Positions 18,803 to 30,097 of a stretch of DNA of 64,000 bases are shown in pieces. Under the pieces are notes generated by a model. The model was given only the letters and a program-made list of their open reading frames with translations. It was not told the origin of the DNA and ran no database searches. Positions within the stretch are counted from its first letter, which is position 1. Each line of letters begins with the position of its first letter. This DNA is from Paraurantiacibacter namhicola (GTDB lineage: Bacteria; Pseudomonadota; Alphaproteobacteria; Sphingomonadales; Sphingomonadaceae), in assembly GCF_001687545.1 (NCBI RefSeq), contig NZ_CP016545.1, positions 977,001 to 1,041,000 of the forward strand, in the 5' to 3' direction. The translations under genes and the position numbers were made by a program.

Positions 18803-18884
18803 GTCCAGGATCGCTTTGTATTCACGGCCATTCAACGGTACCGACCGGCAAGCGTTCCGCACCGGACCCGCAATTGAGGAAGCC

Positions 18885-19319
18885 ATGCACATCACCCTGA
18901 AAGCCGCCGCCTGTCTGCTCGCCATCGCATACCTGCCAGCCTGCACATCCGGTGCGGAGGACGATACGCGTTCGGCGGAGACCTTCGACAGGATTGCCGA
19001 AGGCGAGAGCGTGTCTGCGGGAGGGACAGAGCCGTTCTGGAGCGTGCAGATCGAAGGCAGCGAAGCGGTGTTCTCCACCCCGGAGAACATCGATGGCACG
19101 GCATTTGCCGTCAGCCGGTTTGCGGGAAACAGCGGCCTTGCCTTTACCGGTGCGATGGATGGTGAAGAGGTTGTGCTGACCGTCACTGAGGGCATGTGCA
19201 GCGACAATATGAGCGATTACGACTATCCGTTCACGGCCACGCTGCAGATCGGCGAGCGCCTGCTGGAAGGCTGCGCAACCAGCGACAGCAATCCGAAAAC
19301 CGGATCAGAAAGCCTCTAG
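18885..19319 (+). CDS. Putative lipoprotein (COG3650-like)
   Basis: The protein has 144 residues, preceded by GAGGA. A signal segment ends in YLPAC. The rest reads like the small COG3650 lipoproteins (GGTEPFWSVQIEG, then MCSDNMSDYDYPFTATL). That group resembles META/NlpE-type envelope proteins. The role is unknown. Confidence 0.7.
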   Translation: MHITLKAAACLLAIAYLPACTSGAEDDTRSAETFDRIAEGESVSAGGTEPFWSVQIEGSEAVFSTPENIDGTAFAVSRFAGNSGLAFTGAMDGEEVVLTVTEGMCSDNMSDYDYPFTATLQIGERLLEGCATSDSNPKTGSESL

Positions 19320-19516
19320 ATCGCGGCTGACAGGACCGTTCGGCGCTCCGCAAACGGTAAATATCCACCGTTACGACGCGAATTCGGCTGTTTTTGGGTC
19401 GAAATGCCCTTTTGCCGCCTTGTGGCATGCCCCGGGTCTGCCTACGCTCCTATCCGTAAATCGCGTGATGCCCCGTTTGTTGGCGCCCCGCGAAAACGAA
19501 GGATTGCTGGACCATA

Positions 19517-20128
19517 ATGCTTGAACATGTGCCTGCCTGGTTGGGATCGGCCCTGAAGAGTGTCCGTGCAGGGCATGGCAAGCTGGTCGTCGCAAAGCTG
19601 GGCGCGGATGGGCTGATCGGCAAGAATGGCTTCACGCTGTCCTCGGCTGCCTTCGCCAATGGCGAAGAGCTGGACCCCTGCTTCACCGTTGACGAGGAAG
19701 ACGCGGTCGCCCCTCCGCTGGAGTGGACTGCGCCGCCTCCTGGCACGCAGGAACTGGTGCTGGTGGTTGAAGATCCCGATGCGCCAGCCCCCGAACCCTT
19801 CTGCCACTGGCTGGTCTGGGGCCTTGCGCCGCAGAAGGGTCAGCTGCTGGAAGGCGAGACACCGCCGCGCGTGGGCAAGAATTCCTACAAGAACAGCGAA
19901 TGGCAGCTGCCCGATCCGCCGACAGGGCATGAGGCGCATGATTACGTGTTCCAGCTCTTCGCGCTCGACCTGCCGCTGGTGCAGATGCCGGGGGCGAGTC
20001 GGGAGGAGATCGTGGCAGCGATGGAGGGCCACGTAATGGCCGTCGCCGTGCTCACGGGCACTTATGCCCGCACGGAAGGCGACGAGGATGATTTTGAGGA
20101 TTGGGACGAGGAAGAGACGGCAGACTGA
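19517..20128 (+). CDS. PEBP-family (YbhB/YbcL) protein
   Basis: The protein has 203 residues. The core motifs of the phosphatidylethanolamine-binding/Raf-kinase-inhibitor-like family are present: PPLEWTAPPPGTQELVLVVEDPDAP split across the front, then FCHWLVWGL, then HDYVFQLFALD. An N-terminal ~20 residues and an acidic tail are additions. The ligand and role in bacteria are not known. Confidence 0.92.
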   Translation: MLEHVPAWLGSALKSVRAGHGKLVVAKLGADGLIGKNGFTLSSAAFANGEELDPCFTVDEEDAVAPPLEWTAPPPGTQELVLVVEDPDAPAPEPFCHWLVWGLAPQKGQLLEGETPPRVGKNSYKNSEWQLPDPPTGHEAHDYVFQLFALDLPLVQMPGASREEIVAAMEGHVMAVAVLTGTYARTEGDEDDFEDWDEEETAD

Positions 20129-20169
20129 CCTGCCGCCGGCCCGTTCCGTAACAAGGGAAGGAAAGTACT

Positions 20170-20421
20170 ATGGCTGCGAAGAACAACGCGCTGCAAAAAC
20201 CGGTTACCGTTTCGCCGGAACTGGAGAACGTCGTGGGCAAGGGCCCGATGACGCGCGCACAGGTTACCAAGAAGGTGTGGGATCACATCAAGGCCAACAA
20301 TCTGCAGGATTCCAAGGACAAGCGGATGATCAATCCCGATGCCAAGCTGGGCGCGGTGATCGGCAATTCGCAGATCTCCATGTTCAAGATGACGGCTGCG
20401 GTTTCCAAGCACCTCAGCTGA
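20170..20421 (+). CDS. SWIB/MDM2 domain small protein
   Basis: The protein has 83 residues, almost entirely one SWIB domain. The conserved MTRAQVTKKVWDHIKANNLQ, then DSKDKRMINPD, then SMFKMTAAVSKHL are plain. SWIB domains are best known from eukaryotic chromatin remodellers, and short stand-alone copies occur in several bacterial groups and in Chlamydia. The bacterial role is unknown. A hairpin with a T run follows. Confidence 0.92.
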   Translation: MAAKNNALQKPVTVSPELENVVGKGPMTRAQVTKKVWDHIKANNLQDSKDKRMINPDAKLGAVIGNSQISMFKMTAAVSKHLS

Positions 20422-20451
20422 TCGGCTGAAATGCCGCCGCAAGGCGGATTG

Positions 20452-20489
20452 GCGGGCGGAGGGCTTCGGCTTTCCGCCCGCTTCCTTTT
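20452..20489 (+). terminator. Rho-independent terminator after the SWIB gene
   Basis: GCGGGCGGA (20452-20460) pairs with TCCGCCCGC (20473-20481), followed by TTCCTTTT. Confidence 0.75.
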
Positions 20490-20495
20490 GAGGTT

Positions 20496-20906
20496 TCAGT
20501 CCTGGCCGCTTGCGCGGCGGCGGAACGGCCAGTCCACGGCATTTGCGCTCCACAAGGCCAGCCAGATGACCATCGGCTGCGCGAACATGCGCGGCACGTG
20601 ATAGGCCATGCCTGCCGCAACGCTGGGCGCCTCGCCCGCTGCCATGGCGGCCATGTCCATAAGCATGTGATTGATGTTGGCGGGCCACACGCACAGCGCA
20701 TAGACCGCCAGGCCGATCCCGCCGGCTTGCCGCAGCCGCAGGCTGAAAGGCTGCAGCAGGGCAATTGCGCCGGCAATCTCCGCCCAGCCTGTCAGCGTGA
20801 CCACCAGCGGCGCGTAAGGCACCCATTCGGGCGTGATGCGCAGGAAGTTTTCCGGCGCGGCGATATGCAGGTAACCGGCAATCGCATAGAACACCGCCAG
20901 CAGCAC
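20496..20906 (-). CDS. DoxX-family membrane protein
   Basis: The protein has 136 residues from a GTG at 20906. Four membrane helices and the pattern YAIAGYLHIAAPENFLRITP, then GWAEIAGAIALL, then NINHMLMD, match small DoxX/DUF-type quinone-linked membrane proteins. The open frame continues upstream into the DUF427 gene, but GTG 20906 is the first sensible start after that stop. A GGAGGA lies somewhat far upstream. The true start is therefore uncertain. It is probably co-transcribed with DUF427. Confidence 0.75.
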   Translation of the reverse strand: MLLAVFYAIAGYLHIAAPENFLRITPEWVPYAPLVVTLTGWAEIAGAIALLQPFSLRLRQAGGIGLAVYALCVWPANINHMLMDMAAMAAGEAPSVAAGMAYHVPRMFAQPMVIWLALWSANAVDWPFRRRASGQD

Positions 20907-20923
20907 CCGCAGCGCGGCGCGGA

Positions 20924-21214
20924 TCAGTCCTCCGATATCTCGACGTCGCCCCAGAATGCGATGTGATCCTTTACATGCGCCGCATCGGGCTTTGGATCGG
21001 GATAGGTCCAGGCCGCGTCCTTGGCCAGCGTGCCATCGCAATCGAGGGAATAATAACGCGCCTCGCCCTTCCAGCTGCAAAAGGTGCGCGTGTCACTCTT
21101 CTCCAGCATCGACATGTCGACATCCTCGCGGGGGAAATAGTGATTGCCTTCCACCACCTTGGTGCTGGTGCTGTGCGCTATGACCACGTCATTCAAAATC
21201 GCTTCTACTGCCAT
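20924..21214 (-). CDS. DUF427 domain protein
   Basis: The protein has 96 residues with the DUF427 pattern: VVIAHSTSTKVVEGNHYFP, then FCSWKGEARYYSL, then AAWTYPDPKPDA near the end. DUF427 proteins are small beta-rich proteins of uncertain role. Immediately upstream of the DoxX-like gene on the same strand. Confidence 0.93.
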   Translation of the reverse strand: MAVEAILNDVVIAHSTSTKVVEGNHYFPREDVDMSMLEKSDTRTFCSWKGEARYYSLDCDGTLAKDAAWTYPDPKPDAAHVKDHIAFWGDVEISED

Positions 21215-21346
21215 TTCGGGGCCTGCTTTCCTGTCTGGGTTCAGCAAGGGCAACAGGCCGTGCAGTCGCCCGGTTCCAGACTTGCGGCTTGCAAAGTCGG
21301 GGCGGAACAGGATTAGTCGCAGGCTACACGGGAAAGGGGCCATTCC

Positions 21347-22615
21347 ATGATCCGCACAGCACTCTTCGCCAGCACTGTCAGCCTTGTCTTGCTGGCCATG
21401 CCTGCCGCCGCGCAATCGCCGGAGGAAGTGGCTGCGGCCGCCCTTGAGAACGCGCCGGTCTTCGATGGCCACAACGATGTGCCGATCCAGCTGCGCGGGC
21501 GTTATGGCAATGTCATCAACGAATTCGATTTCGAGGATACGCTGGACACCGGCCCGGACCATCCCAGCGGCCGCGTGATGCACACGGATCTTGTCCGGCT
21601 GGCCCAGGGCGAAGTGGGCGCGCAGTTCTGGTCCGTCTATGTCAGCGCCAGCCTGCCCGAGGCCGAGGCCGTGCAGGCCACACTGGAGCAGGTGGATGTG
21701 ACCAAGCGCCTGATCGCGCGCTATCCGGACCGGCTGGTTCTGGCCCTGACGGCGGACGATGTCGAGCAGGCGTGGCGCGACGGGAAGATCGCCAGCCTGA
21801 TGGGCATGGAGGGCGGCCATTCCGTCGGCTCCAGCCTCGCCGTGCTGCGCCAGATGTATGAGCTGGGCGTGCGGTACATGACGCTGACGCATTCGAAGAA
21901 CACGCCCTGGGCCGATAGCGCCACAGACACGCCGGTTCATGGCGGGCTGACGGATTTTGGCAAGGACCTGGTGCGCGAAATGGCGCGCATGGGCATGCTG
22001 GTGGACCTCAGCCATGTCAGCGAGGAAGTGATGCACGATGCACTCGACGTGACGGGCGCGCCCGTGATCTTCAGCCACTCCGGTGCGCGGGCTATCAACG
22101 GCCATTCACGCAACGTGCCCGACAGCGTGCTGCGGCGCCTGCCCGAAAACGGCGGTATCGTGATGGTCGTGGGCCTGCCCGGCTATCTGAGTGAGGCAGC
22201 GCGCCAATGGTACATCGCCCGCAAGGGAGAGGAAGCGCGCCTGCAGGCTGCCTGGCAGGGCCAGCCCGCCGCCGTGGAGGCGGGGCTGGCGGCATGGGAT
22301 GCGGCGAACCCGGAACCCAAGGCGACCATCGGCGACATGGCTGACCATATCGATCACATCCGCGATGTCGCCGGGATCGACCACATTGGCCTGGGCGGAG
22401 ACTATGACGGCATGCAGACCGGCCCGGTCGGGATGGAGGACGTGTCGGGCTATCCCGCGCTGTTCGTGGAGCTGGCGCGGCGCGGTTACTCGCAGGAAGA
22501 CCTGGAGAAGATCGCCAGCGGCAACATGCTGCGCGTCATGCGCGAGGCAGAGGCCTTTGCGGCGAGCCAGGGGGATGTCCCACCGTATGAATACAGGGCC
22601 GGCGAGCCGCGCTGA
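21347..22615 (+). CDS. Secreted membrane dipeptidase, peptidase M19
   Basis: The protein has 422 residues. An N-terminal signal peptide ends in AAAQS. Zinc ligands of renal dipeptidase are in order: GHNDVPIQ (His, Asp), [12 protein letters not shown] (Glu), [10 protein letters not shown] (His), [10 protein letters not shown] (His) and GLGGDYDG (Asp). M19 enzymes split dipeptides, including D-amino-acid dipeptides. It has its own promoter region and is convergent with the DUF3140 gene. Confidence 0.95.
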   Translation: MIRTALFASTVSLVLLAMPAAAQSPEEVAAAALENAPVFDGHNDVPIQLRGRYGNVINEFDFEDTLDTGPDHPSGRVMHTDLVRLAQGEVGAQFWSVYVSASLPEAEAVQATLEQVDVTKRLIARYPDRLVLALTADDVEQAWRDGKIASLMGMEGGHSVGSSLAVLRQMYELGVRYMTLTHSKNTPWADSATDTPVHGGLTDFGKDLVREMARMGMLVDLSHVSEEVMHDALDVTGAPVIFSHSGARAINGHSRNVPDSVLRRLPENGGIVMVVGLPGYLSEAARQWYIARKGEEARLQAAWQGQPAAVEAGLAAWDAANPEPKATIGDMADHIDHIRDVAGIDHIGLGGDYDGMQTGPVGMEDVSGYPALFVELARRGYSQEDLEKIASGNMLRVMREAEAFAASQGDVPPYEYRAGEPR

Positions 22616-22622
22616 GTTCTGC

Positions 22623-22961
22623 TCAATCCTTGCAGGGGTCGTGACCCCAGTTCTTGAGTGAATAGCGCCAGTTGCTGTCCTCGATGTCACCATCGGGACG
22701 CTGCGACAGGTGGCGATGGATGTAACCGACGACCTTGTTCATGTGATCGTACTGATCATCGGTCAGCTCATCCTTGTTCGTGCGCTTGATCTCCACGATG
22801 CGTCGGCCAGACTTGTGGCCGGTGCTTTCGCCATCGTCGCTGTCCCCGACGGATTTTGACTCTTCGGTCTCGAGCCAATCCTCCAGCTCCTTTGGCTGCA
22901 TGTTCACGCAGTCGTAGAACTCGTCGTAAGTCTCGTCCTTCTCGCTATTGTCCATCGTCAT
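22623..22961 (-). CDS. DUF3140 domain protein
   Basis: The protein has 112 residues and is very acidic. It carries the pattern YDEFYDCVNMQPKELEDWLE, then TGHKSGRRIVEIKR, then DDQYDHMNKVVGYIHRHL, and ends near DSNWRYSLKNWGHDP. This matches DUF3140. Function unknown. It is the last of a row of small leftward genes with DUF3008 and DUF2945 members, commonly seen together as stress-associated genes. Confidence 0.85.
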   Translation of the reverse strand: MTMDNSEKDETYDEFYDCVNMQPKELEDWLETEESKSVGDSDDGESTGHKSGRRIVEIKRTNKDELTDDQYDHMNKVVGYIHRHLSQRPDGDIEDSNWRYSLKNWGHDPCKD

Positions 22962-22984
22962 CTCCTTGACAGGACAAAGAAAAA

Positions 22985-23014
22985 CCCCGCCGGAAGGTTC
23001 CGACGGGGCTTTTT
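22985..23014. terminator. Bidirectional terminator hairpin
   Basis: CCCCGCCGGAA (22985-22995) pairs with TTCCGACGGGG (22998-23008) with one mismatch. T runs follow in both directions (GCTTTTT on plus, GTTTTTC on minus). It lies between two small leftward genes, so it ends transcription of the 23032-23223 gene. Confidence 0.85.
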
Positions 23015-23031
23015 GGTAGGGATACGGGCAG

Positions 23032-23223
23032 TCAGTCGCCCGAGGCCGTTTCCGGGAGATCGCTGCGATCGGTAGAGGCCATGTCCTCCAGCTCGCTTTC
23101 CGACATGCTCTCGTACATCTGTTTCGATGCGCCCTGCAGGTCGGACTTGTCCTGCTCGCCGCGCTTGGCGGAAAGGGCAGCGCCGGCCGCCTGCTGCTGC
23201 TTCTTGGACTTGGCGTCAGGCAT
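23032..23223 (-). CDS. DUF3008 small protein
   Basis: The protein has 63 residues: MPDAKSKKQQQAAGAALSAK, then QGASKQMYESMSESELEDMA, a signature of DUF3008 proteins. Function unknown. Upstream of it on the same strand lies the DUF2945 gene, 11 bp away. Confidence 0.88.
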   Translation of the reverse strand: MPDAKSKKQQQAAGAALSAKRGEQDKSDLQGASKQMYESMSESELEDMASTDRSDLPETASGD

Positions 23224-23234
23224 CAGGCGCGCCC

Positions 23235-23468
23235 TCAGTCCTTGTCCCAGTCGGACAATTCGCTGCCGCGCTTGAGCACTTCGTCGCCATCGTCCTGCTT
23301 GATCAGGTAAGCCGGGTTGTCCTCATCACCATCCTTGGTCACTTCGGTTCCCTGCAGGGTACGGGTCACTTCGCGCTCGAAGCGTTCCTTGACCTGGCCG
23401 TGGCCTTCACCATTGCCCCAGTTCCACTTCACATACTGGTCGGTCTGGTAGCTGTTCGAATTGCTCAT
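23235..23468 (-). CDS. DUF2945 (HVA1-type Tudor) protein
   Basis: The protein has 77 residues. The motif YQTDQYVKWNWGNGEGHGQV, then FEREVTRTLQG, then NPAYLIKQDDGDEVLKRGSE, marks the hypervirulence-associated-protein Tudor-like family (DUF2945). The structural fold suggests peptide or nucleic-acid binding, not proven. In a row with DUF3008 and a membrane protein. Confidence 0.9.
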   Translation of the reverse strand: MSNSNSYQTDQYVKWNWGNGEGHGQVKERFEREVTRTLQGTEVTKDGDEDNPAYLIKQDDGDEVLKRGSELSDWDKD

Positions 23469-23477
23469 ATTGGGTCC

Positions 23478-23780
23478 TTAGTTTTCAATAACTTCGAGCC
23501 CGTCCTCTACTTGCGTTTCCGATCCGATTTCGTCCGTGGCTTCGGAGCCATCAAGCAGGACGCCGTCCGTGCCGGAACTGTCCTGGCTTTCCGCGATGCC
23601 CGTTGCCGTGGCCTCTTCCTCCACGTCGCCCTGCGTGAAGGCACCGAAGATCCAGATCGCGCTCAGTAACCCGATGGCCAGTACCAAGCCTACGCCAAGG
23701 ATCCAGCGTACGACGCCTTCCTTGGAACCGCCGCTTGCCTCGGCCTCGTCAACATGAACTTCGTCGCCTTCGCGGTGCAT
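23478..23780 (-). CDS. Small single-pass membrane protein with acidic tail
   Basis: The protein has 100 residues from ATG at 23780, preceded by GGGAAAGAAT. A short charged N-terminus is followed by one membrane helix (VVRWILGVGLVLAIGLLSAI) and a long acidic, Thr/Ser-rich tail. No known family. It heads the small leftward group before DUF2945 (9 bp gap). Confidence 0.62.
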   Translation of the reverse strand: MHREGDEVHVDEAEASGGSKEGVVRWILGVGLVLAIGLLSAIWIFGAFTQGDVEEEATATGIAESQDSSGTDGVLLDGSEATDEIGSETQVEDGLEVIEN

Positions 23781-23854
23781 ATTCTTTCCCCGTCTGAGTA
23801 TTTGGTCTTGCTGGTGGAACGGCGCAGTGACGCGCCGGTTCCAGCGCGCCGCGC

Positions 23855-24700
23855 TCAGTCGCGCAGCAATTCGTTGATGCCGGTCTTGGACCGCGTCTTG
23901 GCGTCGACCGTCTTCACGATCACCGCGCAATAAAGGTTGGGGCCGGGCGAGCCATCGGGAAGCGGCTTGCCAGGCATCGTGCCCGGCACGACCACGGAGT
24001 AAGGCGGCACATTGCCCATGTGGACTTCGCCGGTAGCGCGGTCGACGATCTTGGTTGATGCGCCAAGGTATACGCCCATGGACAGCACCGCGCCTTCGCC
24101 CACGCGCACGCCTTCTGCCACTTCCGCGCGCGCACCGATGAAGGCGCCGTCACCGATGATGACCGGATCTGCCTGCAGGGGCTCCAGCACGCCGCCGATG
24201 CCTGCGCCGCCCGAGAGGTGTACGTTCTTGCCGATCTGGGCGCAGCTGCCCACGGTCGCCCAGGTGTCGACCATCGTTCCCTCGTCCACGAACGCGCCGA
24301 TATTCACGAAGCTGGGCATCAGCACGGTGTTCCGCCCGATATGGCTGCCGCGCCGTACGATGGCGCCCGGCACGACGCGAAAGCCGGCCTCGCGGAATCG
24401 CTCCTCGCCCCAGCCGGCGAACTTGCTGCTCACCTTGTCATAGGCCGGCGTGCCGGCAGATCCGTGCGCCTGCACGCGGTTGTCATACAGGCGGAAGGAC
24501 AGCAGCACGGCCTTCTTCAGCCACTGGTTGACCGTCCAGCCGCCTGCCGCATCGGGCTCGGCCACGCGTGCCTCGCCCGTGTCCAGCATCGTGAGCGCCC
24601 GGTCTACATGCGAGCGCACGTCCTGGTTGCCGGGCGTTATCTCCGCGCGGTCTTCCCACGCCTGGTCGATGGCGGCGGCGAGGTCTTGGGTATCGGACAT
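23855..24700 (-). CDS. dapD: 2,3,4,5-tetrahydropyridine-2,6-dicarboxylate N-succinyltransferase
   Basis: This enzyme of the succinylase branch of lysine/diaminopimelate synthesis has 281 residues from ATG at 24700 (an upstream ATG at 24724 is possible). The C-terminal half is a left-handed beta-helix of hexapeptide repeats ([20 protein letters not shown], then [18 protein letters not shown]). Conserved substrate-binding residues lie in RRGSHIGRN and [12 protein letters not shown]. It acts as a trimer in the cytoplasm. Confidence 0.97.
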   Translation of the reverse strand: MSDTQDLAAAIDQAWEDRAEITPGNQDVRSHVDRALTMLDTGEARVAEPDAAGGWTVNQWLKKAVLLSFRLYDNRVQAHGSAGTPAYDKVSSKFAGWGEERFREAGFRVVPGAIVRRGSHIGRNTVLMPSFVNIGAFVDEGTMVDTWATVGSCAQIGKNVHLSGGAGIGGVLEPLQADPVIIGDGAFIGARAEVAEGVRVGEGAVLSMGVYLGASTKIVDRATGEVHMGNVPPYSVVVPGTMPGKPLPDGSPGPNLYCAVIVKTVDAKTRSKTGINELLRD

Positions 24701-24898
24701 GAGGCGAGTCTCCGGCAGGTTCATATTGTGTTCAATTTCGCTTGCGCACTCGGTAGCCACGGGGTCATGCTTGGGCAAGCGCACACGGGTCGCAAACCGG
24801 GGCGCGAAGACACAGACCTGTCACATTTGCAAAATTGCCTTCCTGCTTTCATAGCGGGGCGGGATTTCTGCAGATCAACCAGATTCGGGGAAAATATA

Positions 24899-27538
<2,640 letters not shown>

Positions 27539-27565
27539 CCTGAAGGGCCAGTAGAAACAAAAGAG

Positions 27566-27598
27566 ACGGCGGCGGGGAAACCTGCCGCCGTTTCCTTT
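27566..27598. terminator. Terminator between convergent genes
   Basis: ACGGCGGC (27566-27573) pairs with GCCGCCGT (27584-27591), followed by TTCCTTTC on plus and by CTCTTTTGTTT on minus. It separates the S8 peptidase gene from the convergent gmk. Confidence 0.8.
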
Positions 27599-27601
27599 CG
27601 G

Positions 27602-28255
27602 TCAGCGCATCAGTTCGCGGGTGAAGTCGACCAGGCCGGTCTGGCGGGCGCGGCGCATGCGTTCTGCCTCCAGGACCATGCGGACCTTGGCAAAGCATTC
27701 GTCGATATCGTCATTGACCACGACGTAGTCATAGCCGTCCCAGTGGCTGATCTCGGCACGGGCGCGGGCCATGCGGCCAAGGATCACGTCCTCGCTATCG
27801 GTATTGCGGCTGCGCAGCCGGCCTTCCAGTTCAGCGATGCTTGGCGGCAGCAGGAAGACGCGAACCACGTCCGTCTCCATGCGCTGGTAGAGCTGCTGCG
27901 TGCCTTGCCAGTCGATGTCGAACAGAAAGTCCTGCCCGTCTTTCAGCCCTGCCTTGATGGCGGCCTTGGGCGTTCCATAAAGATGTCCGAAGACCTCGGC
28001 CCATTCCAGGAACTCGCCATCCTCGACCTTGCGCTCGAAGTCGGCGCGGTCGGCGAAATGGTAATCGCGCCCGTCGACCTCGCCCGGCCGCATGGGGCGG
28101 GTGGTGACCGATACGGACATGGCGATCTCGCCGTCTTCCGCCAGCAGCTTGCGGGCAATCGTCGTCTTGCCTGCACCCGATGGGGAGGAGAGCACGAACA
28201 TGAGGCCGCGCCGCTTCAGCGCGTTGGTCTGGATGGGTTGATCGCTAATGGCCAT
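27602..28255 (-). CDS. gmk: Guanylate kinase
   Basis: The enzyme (GMP + ATP to GDP + ADP) has 217 residues. The P-loop is SSPSGAGKTT near residue 23, and the GMP-binding region includes SVSVTTRPMRPGEVDGRDY and the lid-side DIDWQGTQQL. Length and order are standard. A sixteen-residue N-terminal extension precedes the P-loop strand. Confidence 0.97.
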   Translation of the reverse strand: MAISDQPIQTNALKRRGLMFVLSSPSGAGKTTIARKLLAEDGEIAMSVSVTTRPMRPGEVDGRDYHFADRADFERKVEDGEFLEWAEVFGHLYGTPKAAIKAGLKDGQDFLFDIDWQGTQQLYQRMETDVVRVFLLPPSIAELEGRLRSRNTDSEDVILGRMARARAEISHWDGYDYVVVNDDIDECFAKVRMVLEAERMRRARQTGLVDFTRELMR

Positions 28256-28297
28256 GCACGCCCTTGCCGCAGGTCAGGGGCCCAAATCAAGGGCGCG

Positions 28298-28717
28298 TCA
28301 GATCGGCGCGTCTTCGTCCGCCTGCATTTCGAGCATCGCGTCACCCCGGCGTTTCGCGGAGCGGCGCTGGATGGAGCGGTCGAAAATCGTCTTCGCCAGC
28401 AATCCCCCGCCCACCAGCAGGGCACCAGGAACGGAGCGGGTCGCGAGCTTCGTGACCCCGTATGCGGCCAGCGCATGCAGGGTGGAGCGGTTCTCCACCA
28501 TCTGCTTCGCCGCGCTGGAGCCATAGCGGCCGCGCAGCAGCGTTTTCTCCACCGTCATGCGGGTCAGGCGGCCGGCGCTGCGCAGGATGACGTCATGGAT
28601 GATGGCGTTGGTCGCGGGATTGGGGCTGGGGCCTGCGACTTGCGGCCCGCTGTCGCTGGCCTTGTCAGCCACTCGGCGTAGTCCGCGTGCTGCGCGATCC
28701 GTGATGTGTTTGGCCAT
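28298..28717 (-). CDS. Hypothetical protein with C-terminal hydrophobic segment
   Basis: The protein has 139 residues with basic N-terminal and C-terminal ends (SIQRRSAKRRG near the end) and one hydrophobic stretch, SVPGALLVGGGLLAKTIF. No family is recognised. Between sspB and gmk on the same strand. Confidence 0.6.
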   Translation of the reverse strand: MAKHITDRAARGLRRVADKASDSGPQVAGPSPNPATNAIIHDVILRSAGRLTRMTVEKTLLRGRYGSSAAKQMVENRSTLHALAAYGVTKLATRSVPGALLVGGGLLAKTIFDRSIQRRSAKRRGDAMLEMQADEDAPI

Positions 28718-28752
28718 TCGATTTCCCCTGCGGCGGGGCAGAGCCGCCTGCG

Positions 28753-29274
28753 CTATTTCTTGCGGCCGAAGTCGACCGTGACGACATTCGATCCGTCTTC
28801 GGTAGTGGCAACGGATGCCTCGCGTGCCAGTTCCGCAGCGGCAGCATCGGCCGATCCGTCGTTCTCCGCTTCTTCATGCGGCTCGGGCTGGTCGTCCGCG
28901 CCGGCCGCCTGGAATTGCAGGCCGAAATCCACTGCTGGATCTACGAAGGCGGTGATGGCCGCGAAGGGAATGTCGAGCTTGGCCGGGCTGTTGTTGAAGC
29001 TGAGGCCGACCGTGAAGCCGTCATCGTCTACGTTCAGGTCCCAGAACTTGTTCTGCAGCACGATCGTCATCTCGTCGGGGAAACGCTCGCGCAGGTGCTG
29101 CGGGATTTCCACGCCATTCGCGTGCGTCTTGAAGGTGATGTAGAAATGGTGGCCGCCCGGCAATTCGCCGCCGCCCTGCTCAATCTGGCCGAGCACGCGG
29201 CCCACTACGGCGCGGAGTGCCTCTTGCACGATTTCGTCATAGGGGATCAGGCTGTCAGGCGCATCGTCGCTCAT
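28753..29274 (-). CDS. sspB: SspB-family ClpXP adaptor
   Basis: The protein has 173 residues from ATG at 29274. The SspB fold motifs HHFYITFKTHANGVEIPQHL, then FPDEMTIVLQNKFWDL, then FNNSPAKLDIPFAAITAFVDP, are clear. A disordered acidic linker leads to a short basic C-terminal module VVTVDFGRKK, equivalent to the ClpX-binding tail (XB) in E. coli SspB. It should deliver ssrA-tagged or other clients to ClpXP. Confidence 0.92.
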   Translation of the reverse strand: MSDDAPDSLIPYDEIVQEALRAVVGRVLGQIEQGGGELPGGHHFYITFKTHANGVEIPQHLRERFPDEMTIVLQNKFWDLNVDDDGFTVGLSFNNSPAKLDIPFAAITAFVDPAVDFGLQFQAAGADDQPEPHEEAENDGSADAAAAELAREASVATTEDGSNVVTVDFGRKK

Positions 29275-29369
29275 GGCGCGATTGGTGGCGTCGGTTGCGG
29301 CACCGGTCAAGCCTTTACATCTGAAATCGGGGCATTGCCATGCGCGCGCGCAGGCGTATAGCGGCGCCC

Positions 29370-29963
29370 ATGCGTACCGGACGGATCAGCCGCGACACCA
29401 CCGAAACCAAGATCTTGGTAGAGGTGAACCTCGACGGGACGGGGCAATACGATGTCGAAACGGGCATCGGCTTCCTCGACCACATGGTGGAGCAATTCTC
29501 CAAGCATTCGCTGATCGATGTGACCATGAAGGTCGATGGCGACCTGCATGTGGACCAGCACCACACGACAGAGGACAGCGCGCTGGCGCTGGGCCAGGCG
29601 ATCACGCAGGCGCTTGGCGACAAGGGCGGCATCCAGCGGTACGGCCACGCCTACAGCCCGATGGACGAGACGCTGGCCCGCGTGGCGCTGGACATCTCCG
29701 GCCGCCCGCATTTCGAATGGCGCGCGAAGTTCACGCAGGAAAAGCTGGGCGAGTGGGACACGGAGCTGATCGAGCACTGGTTCCAGTCCATCAGCCAGAC
29801 CGCGGGCATCACGCTGCATTGCGAGGTGCTGTACGGCACCAACAACCACCACATCTGCGAAGCGCTCTACAAGGGCTTCGCCCGCGCCATGCGCGCTGCG
29901 GTGGAAGTGGACCCGCGCAAGGGCGGCGCCGTACCCAGCACGAAGGGGCAGCTTGGTGGCTGA
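29370..29963 (+). CDS. hisB: Imidazoleglycerol-phosphate dehydratase
   Basis: This enzyme of histidine synthesis (sixth step) has 197 residues. Manganese-ligand motifs are at [16 protein letters not shown], then [14 protein letters not shown], then [11 protein letters not shown] and [16 protein letters not shown]. It is a monofunctional dehydratase without the phosphatase half found in E. coli. First of the his string. A dispersed repeat separates it from hisH. Confidence 0.98.
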   Translation: MRTGRISRDTTETKILVEVNLDGTGQYDVETGIGFLDHMVEQFSKHSLIDVTMKVDGDLHVDQHHTTEDSALALGQAITQALGDKGGIQRYGHAYSPMDETLARVALDISGRPHFEWRAKFTQEKLGEWDTELIEHWFQSISQTAGITLHCEVLYGTNNHHICEALYKGFARAMRAAVEVDPRKGGAVPSTKGQLGG

Positions 29964-30085
29964 TCGTTTGTTTTTCGCACGCCCATCCGGGCGCGCGTCC
30001 TCGCTAGACGGCCTCCGCTTCGCTGCGGCCCCGCTGCGGGCGGGCGCCCGAACTCTTTGGCGCCCTTGCGGTCGCTGCGCATCCG
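29962..30085. repeat. Dispersed intergenic repeat, copy A
   Basis: The segment after hisB shares a series of colinear blocks with 46053-46165: GATYGTTTGT, GCGCGTCCTCG, CCTCCGCTTYGCTGCGG, CTGCGGGCGGGCG and CGCCCTTGCGG. It is not coding and separates hisB from hisH. The copies differ by short indels, typical of an old dispersed element. Confidence 0.6.
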
Positions 30086-30097
30086 TCGGCTAGGGCC

